The notes under the pieces: generated by a model
Seen by the model: the letters and a program-made list of their open reading frames with translations, nothing else
The model's database searches: none
What the model was told of the DNA's origin: nothing
Translations under genes and position numbers: made by a program
Shown: piece by piece, positions 1-5,749 of the stretch
How positions within the stretch are numbered: position 1 is the first letter of the stretch
Layout: every line of letters starts with the position of its first letter
Origin: Puniceicoccales bacterium
Lineage (GTDB): Bacteria > Verrucomicrobiota > Verrucomicrobiia > Opitutales > JAIRLG01
Reading direction: 5' to 3'
NCBI GenBank assembly: GCA_031278595.1
Contig: JAITKE010000029.1
Coordinates: forward strand, 1-10,176
Length of the DNA: 10,176 nt

Positions 1-741
1 ATACAGCAATATGGACGCTATCTTATCCATTTAATGCATGGAGACTTAGGCCCTTCCTACAAATATGCCGGCTGGGATGTCATGGAACTCATCAAGCAGA
101 AGATCATGGTAAGTGCTGAGCTCGGCGGCTACGCGCTGCTGGTGGCCCTGGTGCTGGGCCTCGTGCTGGGCTCGCTCAGCGCCTTTCATCCCCACAGCTG
201 GGTCGACACGGGCTGCATGGGTCTGGCGATGTTCGGCCTCTGCCTCCCCACCTTCGTCATGGGCCCGTTCTTCGCCTACCTCTTCGCCTACCAGCTCCAC
301 TGGGTGGCCTGCACCGGCTGGGAGGACTGGAACCAGAAGATCCTCCCGGCGCTCACGCTGGGCCTGGTCTATGCCGCCTACATCGCCCGCCTGACCCGCA
401 ACGGCCTTTCCCAGGTGCTGCAGAAGGACTACATCCGGGCGGCCCGGGCCCGCGGCCTGTCCGAGGGACGCATCTTCCTCTTCCACGCCCTGCGCAATGG
501 CATCCAATCGGTCATCGCCTTTCTGGGGCCCACGGTGGCCGGACTGATCACCGGCTCCTTCGTCGTCGAGACCGTCTTTCAGGTGCCCGGTCTAGGGCGA
601 CTTTTTGTGCAATCCATCACCAACCGCGACACCACCCTCATCCTGGGCATCACCATCCTCTACGCCATCTGCGTCATCACCCTTAACTTCGCCAGCGACC
701 TCATTCTAGCCTACCTAAACCCCCGCCACCGGGATGCGTAG
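1..741 (+). CDS. oppB: Oligopeptide/dipeptide ABC transporter permease, OppB/DppB type (5'-truncated by window)
   Basis: This is an inner-membrane permease of a peptide-type ABC importer, forming half of the translocation channel with an OppC-type partner. The reading frame is already open at base 1 and encodes a typical pre-ATG stretch (QQYGRYLIHLMHGDLGPSYK), so the ATG at 34 is internal. About 246 codons are visible, against roughly 300 for the family, so some 60 N-terminal residues lie upstream. Visible features are several hydrophobic membrane spans, the GDLGPS segment of the family and the EAA loop (nt about 427-501, DYIRAARARGL..GR..LFHALRN) that contacts the ATPase. The C-terminal part has GSFVVETVFQVPGLG and ends in NPRHRDA. 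The stop is TAG at 739-741. Family oppB genes are normally followed directly by oppC; here an unrelated low-GC region on the other strand follows. Family assignment is confident; oppB versus dppB is not decidable. Confidence 0.93.
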   Translation: MQQYGRYLIHLMHGDLGPSYKYAGWDVMELIKQKIMVSAELGGYALLVALVLGLVLGSLSAFHPHSWVDTGCMGLAMFGLCLPTFVMGPFFAYLFAYQLHWVACTGWEDWNQKILPALTLGLVYAAYIARLTRNGLSQVLQKDYIRAARARGLSEGRIFLFHALRNGIQSVIAFLGPTVAGLITGSFVVETVFQVPGLGRLFVQSITNRDTTLILGITILYAICVITLNFASDLILAYLNPRHRDA

Positions 742-800
742 GGGGAGGTGTTTCGCTCCAGGGGGGAATTTTTTCACCGAAAAGTTTTTTCCAAGGTCAA

Positions 801-825
801 TTTTCAAGATCAAAGCTCCAGAGCC
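801..825 (+). repeat. Intergenic 25-bp repeat, copy 1
   Basis: TTTTCAAGAT followed by CAAAGCTCCAGAGCC. It matches 2421-2445 at 24 of 25 positions, the only difference being A versus G at the ninth base. Both copies lie downstream of one of the paralogous minus-strand genes, which suggests that the gene and its 3' flank were duplicated together, or that this is a short dispersed repeat. Confidence 0.75.
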
Positions 826-865
826 CGCCCATAGGCTTAGGATCATCAGCCCACAAGAATTTCTT

Positions 866-879
866 CCCCTCGAAAGGGG
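866..879 (-). terminator. GC hairpin downstream of the 464-codon gene (possible terminator)
   Basis: Read on the minus strand, the RNA is CCCCU-UUCG-AGGGG, a 5-bp stem closed by a UUCG tetraloop, 37 nt after the stop codon of the minus-strand gene. No U-run follows directly (AAGAAATTCTT comes next), so intrinsic termination is plausible but unproven. An equivalent hairpin lies downstream of the longer paralog at 2601-2613. Confidence 0.35.
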
Positions 880-915
880 GTTCTCTCAGGCGCTGCTCGC
901 CGGGGATGGGAAACT

Positions 916-2310
916 TTACGGCGTGAGGTTTAAGAGAGCTTCTGCTTTTTCCAGAAACTCAGTAATTAGGGATGCATTCTCTGGCGCAAGGCCGGGATTC
1001 CAATCGCCGGAAGCTATCCCACCGATATTAGCTCTGATATTCCCTGTGACCTCATCCAACTGCTCTCGGATCGAACCGAAGGGAAATATGCTTCCGTAAC
1101 GTTGATCCAAATTACTACAGTACTGACCTCTTTCTGTACAAGGAATAAAACGATACATTCCTTTCAGGGCATCGAGCGCCTGTTTCTGCATCGATTCAAT
1201 CGAATCCGCGCGCGTATCAGAAGAAAACGGAGGTGTCCACTTTATGCCTAAAGTTTCAACACGTTCACAAAGTTCACACCACACTTCCGTCGCTAATGAT
1301 CTCGCAGGTAGTTTTTCAATAGCTCCCTGTAGCGCATCTACTTGAGCACCTACGGCCGATAAATGCCGTAATGCCTCCCGTTGGTTCTCCGCGCCTTTCA
1401 GTTGCGCCACGGCAGATTTCACTTCAGATTCAGTTCTATGCACCCCATCTATCGGATCCAGGATTTGACTCTGCAAGTCCTGCCAGCTGGTAATTTGAAC
1501 TCGGTTTCCAACACTTATCGGTCGCTCCTGCAGCATGGCATCCCAAGAGGCTTGTGAATTCGCAACTAATTGGCCGGCTATGCGATCTCTGGGCGAAGGA
1601 TCAGAATTTCCAAAAACATCCCGCGTTCCTGCCATTTCGTGGGAACCAGAACGTCCCTGGGAGACCGACACCTGAGATTGCTCATTTTCAAACCTTCCGT
1701 GATTTTCAAGCTTGGAAGTAATCTTTTGAACCATTTGCTTGAGGCAATCTTCCCATTGGGAAGACGGAGAAGAACCTCCTAGTTCGGCGAAAACCTTATT
1801 TGCGTCGGTGGCCAGAGCATCCATGTTCAACACGCCACTGGCAACCTTCGTATTGCACTTGGCTACCCATGGGGCTCCTATCTTGGCCGACGCAAGGGCG
1901 CTGGCCATAAGAGGTCTCGTGTCAGCATTGACCATCAATCTTCGCAGGGAACTTGCCGCCAATCCTTTCGGGCCTTCCTTCGCGGCCAGCTGCACCAGCT
2001 GTAGGATTTGGGTCTTGGCCGTATGGTTATGCGGATCGCGTAGGCGGTCTAGCAGAGATCGCGACGTCGCGGAAGCTTCGATCTGTTGACAGATGGACCT
2101 AACTGTACTTCCATAATCAGCGGCAGAAGCACCACCGGCACCGGCACCCCGCTGAGCAGTTTCAGTTTCCTGAGCAGGTGCAGCTTCCGCCGTATCAGAA
2201 AGCTTAAAAAATTTATGCCCTTTTATCTGGGCAAGCCTCATGCTATCGTGTCCATCAATCTGCATGTTGGGCGGAAGCGTGACACGGCCCAGATTTTCAA
2301 TACTCCCCAT
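916..2310 (-). CDS. Uncharacterised protein, short member of a paralogous pair (464 aa)
   Basis: I do not recognise the family. The ATG at 2308-2310 is preceded by a strong GGAGGAGG Shine-Dalgarno, which fixes the start; the stop is TAA at 916-918. The protein has no signal peptide and no membrane span, so it is probably soluble. Residues 1-60 are a variable, Ala/Gly-rich leader. Residues about 78-175 form a core shared with the 689-codon neighbour: ATSRSLLDRLRDPHNHTAKT, QILQLVQLA, SALASA, APWVA and GVL..LATDA. Residues about 240-262 (RDRIAGQLVA..ASWDAML) match one copy of the unit that is tandemly repeated in the neighbour. Residues 265-460 align loosely with the neighbour's C-terminal part (VGNRVQ...LQSQILDPID; KQALDALKGMYRFIP). 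Codon usage is clearly less GC-biased than in the flanking oppB and sec genes, suggesting transfer or relaxed selection. A secreted effector-like role is only speculation. Confidence 0.85.
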   Translation of the reverse strand: MGSIENLGRVTLPPNMQIDGHDSMRLAQIKGHKFFKLSDTAEAAPAQETETAQRGAGAGGASAADYGSTVRSICQQIEASATSRSLLDRLRDPHNHTAKTQILQLVQLAAKEGPKGLAASSLRRLMVNADTRPLMASALASAKIGAPWVAKCNTKVASGVLNMDALATDANKVFAELGGSSPSSQWEDCLKQMVQKITSKLENHGRFENEQSQVSVSQGRSGSHEMAGTRDVFGNSDPSPRDRIAGQLVANSQASWDAMLQERPISVGNRVQITSWQDLQSQILDPIDGVHRTESEVKSAVAQLKGAENQREALRHLSAVGAQVDALQGAIEKLPARSLATEVWCELCERVETLGIKWTPPFSSDTRADSIESMQKQALDALKGMYRFIPCTERGQYCSNLDQRYGSIFPFGSIREQLDEVTGNIRANIGGIASGDWNPGLAPENASLITEFLEKAEALLNLTP

Positions 2311-2313
2311 AAT

Positions 2314-2321
2314 CCTCCTCC
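2314..2321 (-). promoter_or_regulatory. Strong Shine-Dalgarno deciding the start of the 464-codon gene
   Basis: On the minus strand the sequence reads GGAGGAGG-ATT-ATG. The purine block is complementary to the 3' end of 16S rRNA; the GGAGGA register lies 5 nt before the ATG at 2310. Confidence 0.75.
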
Positions 2322-2370
2322 ATTTTAAGCAGCCACGGCACTTACCCAGCGGCTAGCCAAACCGTTAAGA

Positions 2371-2398
2371 ATGATAAGGAATCTTCGCAAGGCCGCAA
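2371..2398 (-). promoter_or_regulatory. Possible sigma70-type promoter of the 464-codon gene
   Basis: On the minus strand, TTGCGG (2393-2398) and TATCAT (2371-2376) are separated by 16 bp. Initiation would fall near 2364, leaving a leader of about 54 nt before the Shine-Dalgarno and ATG. The match is moderate and was found by eye only. Confidence 0.3.
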
Positions 2399-2420
2399 GC
2401 GACAATTCCCCCTGCAGGGG

Positions 2421-2445
2421 TTTTCAAGGTCAAAGCTCCAGAGCC
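2421..2445 (+). repeat. Intergenic 25-bp repeat, copy 2
   Basis: Matches 801-825 at 24 of 25 positions. Here it is directly preceded by the palindrome CCCCTGCAGGGG (2409-2420), giving a hairpin followed by TTTTC on the plus strand. The TTTTCAAGGT part recurs at 2614-2623 after another CCCC/GGGG hairpin. Confidence 0.75.
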
Positions 2446-2590
2446 GCTTTAGAAGGTGTCGTAAAATCAAAAGCTTGATAAGGGGAAAAAGGCAGAGAGG
2501 GGAATGGAGAAAAGGACACATAGCGTATTGTGGAGCAAGGTAAGGAGGTTGCTATCCGATTTTGATGATACCCTCTAGGAAACTCAGCCC

Positions 2591-2617
2591 AAAAAAACTT
2601 CCCCTCTGCGGGGTTTT
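2591..2617 (-). terminator. Bidirectional terminator-like hairpin downstream of the 689-codon gene
   Basis: On the minus strand, AAAA precedes CCCC-GCAGA-GGGG, then AAG and a run of seven T (2591-2597). This fits a weak-stemmed intrinsic terminator for the gene that stops at 2680. On the plus strand the same stem is followed by TTTTC. The 4-bp stem is short, so the strength is uncertain. Confidence 0.45.
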
Positions 2618-2679
2618 CAAGGTTGAGGTTTTAGGTTCTTGTGGTAGGAGTAGGCGCGGGAGCGGGGGTCAGAGGGGCG

Positions 2680-4749
2680 CTAGCCGGTGGTGGGGGTACT
2701 TGCCGCCGTAGGGTTCGGAGGCAGCGGTACGGCGAGTTCATCTGCATTTACCAGAATCCCCTTAAGCGCATTTGAATCAATACCGAGTTTTTCAAAGAAC
2801 CGAAATGCCTTTTCTGCGGAACCTTCCGCTTCTCTGGCACCAAAATGCTTGCGGAAATAGGACTGGACATCCGTCACCGCATCCCTTAATTGGCTGGAGA
2901 TGTTCCTAGTGTCAGGCGTGCCACTATTACAACGCAGTTTCATCTCAGGAATCAACTCTCCCAGTTTTTTCATGACGTTGAGCATCTGGCCCTGGGCAAA
3001 TCCCTTTGGTTGACGGAATAAAGCCTTTCCTGAAGCCCTCTCATCCGGGAGAATGTGCCTAACAACCCCAAAATTCTTAGCCAAAGCATTCAGAGCAGAT
3101 CGCACCTGATTTACGGACGCTCCATCAGGTGTCGGGAGTGAAAGCAAGGCATTCATCTGGGCATTCAGACCGTGCATGCGAGTCGATGCATCCTGTGGAC
3201 CATTCGCCGCTGAAATGGTCCGTACCGCTTGACTTATGCCAACTTCTTGACGGACTATGTTCTCCATGGGAGTTATGACCTGCTCCTGCAAGGCCCGATA
3301 ACTATCGATTTCCTTTTCTCCTACTTTTATCGGAGATACCTTCAGAGCGACATCCCAAAATTCATCTGGCCGGGCATTTTGTTTTCCAGCTACGACATCC
3401 ATAACGGAAGCAGAGGAACCCTCGGGATATCGACTCGTATTGAAGAAGCGGCCTAATTCCACGCGGTCCTTAACATCCATGTCTTTGACGACGGCAAAAA
3501 ATTCTTCCTCCGTTGCCCCAGCCTTGGCAGCTACAAAGTCACGAATCGGGACAGGAAAGCCACGAGCCTGGGCAGGAGAGTCAGGAGCCGGGGCAGGAAG
3601 GCTCGGGGTACCATTACGGATAAAACGATACAATTTCACGCGGTCCTTAACATCCATGCCTTTAACGGCGGCAAAACACTCGTCCTGTGATGCCTTAGCC
3701 TTGCCAACTACAAAGTCCTGAATTGTAAAAGTAGGTTCCAGGCCCCTCTTACAGATCGACTTGTAAAAATCCAGACGGTTTTCAATGTCCTTTTTTCCTG
3801 AAGCGCCCTTTGAAATAGCGGCAAAAAACTCTTTCGGTGTTGTTTTGGCCTCGCCAACTACAAAGTCCTGAATTGTAAAAGGAGGTTTCAGGCCCTTCTT
3901 ACAGATCGACCTGTAAAAATCCAGACGGTTTTCAATGTTCTTTTTTCCTGAAGCGTCCTTTTCTCCTGAAATAGCGGCAAAAAACTTTTTCGGTGTTGTT
4001 TTGGCCTTGCCAACTACAAAGTCCTGAATTGGGGGAAGGGGTTGCTGGCCACTGGCATGGGCCAAACGATAGAACTCGAGACGCCGTTTAGGGCGCAACT
4101 TCTGAAGTCCATTCCCAAGATTAGAATGAGTAAAGTTAAGCGCCCCGTGACTCTGGAGTTTCGAAAAAACTTTCCCGATATCTTTTGATTTTGAGAAACC
4201 TTTTCGGTCCATCAAAACACAGGCACGGATCGCATCGGCGGCCAGAGTGTTCGTACTCAATACGCCTTCGCCTATTTTCGTTTCCCGCTCGGCGACCCAT
4301 GAGGCCCCCTCCATGGCCGAAGCGAGGGCACTCGTGACAAGAAGTTTCGTATTTGGATTCCTCATAAGCGCCAGTAGGGCTTCATTCGCTCCTCCTGTAC
4401 CGTATTCTCCTTCTTTCTTGGCCAATCGATTCTCCTGTGTGGCCAGCTGTGCCAGCTGTAAAATCTGGGTTTTTGCCGTATGGTTATGCGGATCCCGTAT
4501 GCGCTCTTTCAAGGGCCGCTTCGTGGCCGACTGCGTGATCTCCTGCTGGAGTTGGCCTACTTCACCCTTATACTCACTAGTGGAGAAATCTGCATCTTGG
4601 ACGCTTCCACCCCCTGCCGTGCCGGCGAGTTGAAAAAAACAATGACCGCTTTTTTGAAAGACGTTTGATGTGTTGGTTAATCCGCTAGTCGCTTCCAACT
4701 GCTGGGTTCGCGTCGCTGATGTTGTTCCTAATCTTCCTGAGGCATCCAT
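2680..4749 (-). CDS. Uncharacterised repeat-containing protein, long member of the paralogous pair (689 aa)
   Basis: I do not recognise the family. The start is ATG at 4747-4749: it has AGGAG 7 nt upstream, it lines up with the start of the shorter paralog, and the upstream in-frame ATGs (4782, 4860) lie above the likely promoter and lack a ribosome site. The protein is soluble-looking, without signal peptide or membrane span. Residues about 73-175 are the shared core (ATKRPLKERIRDPHNHTAKT; QILQLAQLAT; SALASA; SWVAERETKI; LAADA). Residues 222-475 are five tandem units with the theme RLDFYRSI...(P)xIQDFVVGKAKTTPxEFFAAI. Residues 476-600 and beyond align loosely with the paralog's C-terminal part (IDSYRALQEQVITPMEN). 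The tail is Pro/Thr-rich and ends STPTTG at TAG 2680-2682; another frame continues Pro-rich past it. Base composition is AT-richer than the flanking housekeeping genes. The function is unknown. Confidence 0.86.
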   Translation of the reverse strand: MDASGRLGTTSATRTQQLEATSGLTNTSNVFQKSGHCFFQLAGTAGGGSVQDADFSTSEYKGEVGQLQQEITQSATKRPLKERIRDPHNHTAKTQILQLAQLATQENRLAKKEGEYGTGGANEALLALMRNPNTKLLVTSALASAMEGASWVAERETKIGEGVLSTNTLAADAIRACVLMDRKGFSKSKDIGKVFSKLQSHGALNFTHSNLGNGLQKLRPKRRLEFYRLAHASGQQPLPPIQDFVVGKAKTTPKKFFAAISGEKDASGKKNIENRLDFYRSICKKGLKPPFTIQDFVVGEAKTTPKEFFAAISKGASGKKDIENRLDFYKSICKRGLEPTFTIQDFVVGKAKASQDECFAAVKGMDVKDRVKLYRFIRNGTPSLPAPAPDSPAQARGFPVPIRDFVAAKAGATEEEFFAVVKDMDVKDRVELGRFFNTSRYPEGSSASVMDVVAGKQNARPDEFWDVALKVSPIKVGEKEIDSYRALQEQVITPMENIVRQEVGISQAVRTISAANGPQDASTRMHGLNAQMNALLSLPTPDGASVNQVRSALNALAKNFGVVRHILPDERASGKALFRQPKGFAQGQMLNVMKKLGELIPEMKLRCNSGTPDTRNISSQLRDAVTDVQSYFRKHFGAREAEGSAEKAFRFFEKLGIDSNALKGILVNADELAVPLPPNPTAASTPTTG
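3325..4086 (-). repeat. Five-copy tandem repeat inside the 689-codon gene
   Basis: Units by residue are about 222-274, 275-324, 325-369, 370-429 and 430-475. Each has an (R)LxFYR-like helix start, a loop of variable length, IQDFVVGKAK and a PxEFFAAI block. Units decay toward the C-terminus (unit 4 has a Pro/Ala insert; unit 5 reads DVVAGKQNARPDEFWDVAL). At the DNA level 3703-3810 matches 3853-3960 at 102 of 108 positions, and 3811-3870 matches 3967-4026 at 58 of 60 after a 6-bp in-frame insertion, so copies 1-3 arose by recent duplication. The shorter paralog has one such unit. Confidence 0.9.
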
Positions 4750-4755
4750 ATCTAA

Positions 4756-4761
4756 TCTCCT
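4756..4761 (-). promoter_or_regulatory. Shine-Dalgarno deciding the start of the 689-codon gene
   Basis: On the minus strand the sequence is AGGAGATTAGATATG: AGGAG with a 7-nt spacer to ATG 4747-4749. The two upstream in-frame ATGs have nothing comparable. Confidence 0.75.
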
Positions 4762-4770
4762 TAAGAGCTG

Positions 4771-4798
4771 ATTATGGCTCATTGGCGGGATATGGCAA
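4771..4798 (-). promoter_or_regulatory. Sigma70-type promoter of the 689-codon gene
   Basis: On the minus strand, TTGCCA (4793-4798, one mismatch to TTGACA) is followed after 16 bp by CATAAT (4771-4776, one mismatch to TATAAT). Predicted initiation near 4764 leaves a short leader that carries only the AGGAG site, agreeing with the start at 4749. A weaker plus-strand pair (TTGGCG 4782-4787 and TAAAAT 4803-4808, 15-bp spacer) overlaps it and could serve yajC. Confidence 0.55.
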
Positions 4799-4922
4799 GC
4801 GATAAAATCGTTTCCCAAAGGGCAAAAATCCCTCGAAGCCTCCGCTCCCCGGTGACCCATAACCCTTCAGCCCGCAGTGACCCATTTCCTGCGTTCGGAA
4901 ATTCCTTGCGCTCGGGCGGTGA

Positions 4923-5456
4923 ATGTTCTTGCTTCCCCAGAGCATGAGAGGATTGAGCGATCTCCATCTAGCCGGGAGCCATTTCCATCGGGCGGCTGCG
5001 GATCTCCCGCCGGCATCTTTGGGTATTCATCGGGGGGCTTCGGATTTCCCGCTGACGAATCTCCCGCTGGCCGTAACGGATTTCTCGCCGACGGATTTTC
5101 GGCTGGCAGTTCCGGATCTCCCGCTGGCGGTGGCGGAAGGACCGGTCGCGGCGCCGAACGGGGGCATTTCCATGCTCATCTTCCTCCTGCTCTTCGCCGG
5201 CATGTGGTTCCTGATGATCGCGCCCCAGCGCAAGCGACAGAAGCAGCATGCCCAAATGATCCAGGAGCTGAAGAGCGGTGACGAGGTCATGACCAGCGCC
5301 GGTATTTATGCCAGCATCGTCGCCGTCCGACCGGACCGTTTCGTCGTCAAAATCGCCGACAATGTGAAGATCGAGATCCACAAATCCTCCGTCCAGTGCA
5401 AGCTGTCGAAGGAGGCGGAATCTTCGGAGAAATCCTCTGGGAATTCGAAAAAATAG
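4923..5456 (+). CDS. yajC: Preprotein translocase subunit YajC with a repetitive N-terminal extension
   Basis: YajC is a small inner-membrane partner of SecDF in the Sec translocase. Residues 84-177 are the recognisable protein: one membrane span (MLIFLLLFAGMWFLMIAPQ), then RKRQKQHAQMIQELKSGDEV and a small basic domain (MTSAGIYASIVAV..DRFVVKIADNVKIEI) ending in a Ser/Lys-rich tail. The usual short pre-span segment is seen as AEGPVAAPNGGIS (residues 71-83), so translation should begin upstream of Met84 (nt 5172). Going further up, residues 13-70 form a repeat with 5- and 7-residue periods that stays in the yajC frame, which favours the ATG at 4923 or 4944, though neither has a clear Shine-Dalgarno. 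GTG at 5130 and ATG 5172 (preceded by GGGGG) are the alternatives. The family normally has about 90-120 residues, so 177 is long. secDF follows after 293 bp. Confidence 0.85.
   Translation: MFLLPQSMRGLSDLHLAGSHFHRAAADLPPASLGIHRGASDFPLTNLPLAVTDFSPTDFRLAVPDLPLAVAEGPVAAPNGGISMLIFLLLFAGMWFLMIAPQRKRQKQHAQMIQELKSGDEVMTSAGIYASIVAVRPDRFVVKIADNVKIEIHKSSVQCKLSKEAESSEKSSGNSKK
4959..5129 (+). repeat. In-frame 15/21-bp minisatellite at the 5' end of yajC
   Basis: A 16-bp motif CGGATCTCCCGCTGGC and variants starts at 4999, 5041, 5056, 5077, 5092 and 5113, with a degenerate copy near 4958. In codon terms the steps are 42, 42, 15, 21, 15 and 21 bp, all multiples of three; 5041-5076 and 5077-5112 form a 36-bp higher-order unit. 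In the yajC frame it reads DFPLT, NLPLAVT, DFSPT, DFRLAVP, DLPLAVA. Confidence 0.75.
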
Positions 5457-5749
5457 TCCTGGATTACCATGGAATTCACCGGAGGAACGGCCGCGAGGAG
5501 GGATAAAATTCCGGAAAAAGTTCCGGGGAGCGGAGTACCCGAAACCCTAGAAATGAATCGCGGGGGCTCACGAGCCATGGAGGTTCTCGGGGAAGGCCCG
5601 GTGGTGGCATTGGTATTTAGGGGCGCGCGCGATGGCCCGCCGCTGGCGGCCGCCGGAGGCGGCCGCCCGCGGCGCATGCGCTCCGGCCGGGACCGCCGGC
5701 GCGCCTCCTGGCGAAGCCAGGGGCCATCGCGCGAAAAAACAGAACAGCC
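5457..5749. other. Leader region between yajC and secDF
   Basis: No convincing gene. It contains two TTCCGG motifs separated by AAAAAG (about 5509-5526), a small stem GGCTC-AC-GAGCC near 5565-5576 and the large structured palindrome at 5626-5733. A 94-codon frame (5469-5753) exists but its second half is only the palindrome read as Arg-rich protein. No intrinsic terminator separates yajC from secDF. Confidence 0.55.
5626..5733. repeat. Cloverleaf-like palindromic element 1 (secDF leader)
   Basis: A perfect 13-bp inverted repeat, CGCGCGATGGCCC at 5626-5638 and its complement at 5721-5733, encloses three hairpins. First: GGCGGCCGCC-GGA-GGCGGCCGCC (5645-5667). Second: GCGC-T-CCGGC paired with GCCGG-C-GCGC (5678-5687 with 5695-5704), one mismatch. 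Third: CCTGGC-GAA-GCCAGG (5707-5721). It ends 16 nt before the secDF start, so it would be transcribed in the secDF leader. The architecture matches the element at 10100-10176, but the sequences differ. Confidence 0.75.

Larger units (their letters stand above)
742..915. other. Intergenic region between oppB and the convergent 464-codon gene
   Basis: No convincing gene. It holds T-rich runs (about 769-774 and 785-790), one copy of a 25-bp repeat (801-825) and a GC hairpin (866-879). A 121-codon plus-strand frame that begins inside the oppB stop region crosses this gap and continues antisense into the neighbouring gene; it has no recognisable content and is not treated as a gene. The T-runs after oppB could help end its transcription, but no strong stem precedes them. 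Confidence 0.6.
2311..2679. other. Intergenic region between the two paralogs, rich in short repeats
   Basis: This 369-bp gap holds the ribosome binding site and a possible promoter of the 464-codon gene (2371-2398). It also has a perfect palindrome CCCCTGCAGGGG followed by TTTTCAAGGT (2409-2430), the second copy of the 25-bp repeat (2421-2445), a purine-rich stretch (about 2481-2520) and a second hairpin-plus-TTTTCAAGGT module (2601-2623). Only a 24-codon frame with ATG (2504-2578, ending in SDFDDTL) is present, and I do not call it a gene. Confidence 0.6.

Noticed and set aside
734..1099. 121-codon plus-strand frame starting inside the oppB stop region
   Set aside because: It crosses repeat-bearing intergenic DNA and then runs antisense to the well-supported 464-codon gene; no family resemblance and no convincing ribosome site.
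2504..2578. 24-codon frame ending SDFDDTL
   Set aside because: Reminiscent of the first motif of HAD phosphatases, but too short and without spacing for a ribosome site; probably chance.
4750..4860. Longer N-terminus (37 extra residues) for the 689-codon gene
   Set aside because: The upstream ATGs lie at or above the predicted -10/-35 boxes and lack a Shine-Dalgarno, whereas ATG 4749 has AGGAG 7 nt upstream and aligns with the paralog start.
4959..5129. CRISPR array
   Set aside because: Units are 16 bp, partly contiguous and diverged, with no unique spacers of constant length.
4968..5381. Minus-strand 137-codon frame with QREIR repeats, and a Gly-rich plus-strand frame (4877-5281), over the minisatellite
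   Set aside because: Both overlap the conserved YajC coding region in other frames; because the repeat periods are multiples of three, every frame looks repetitive.
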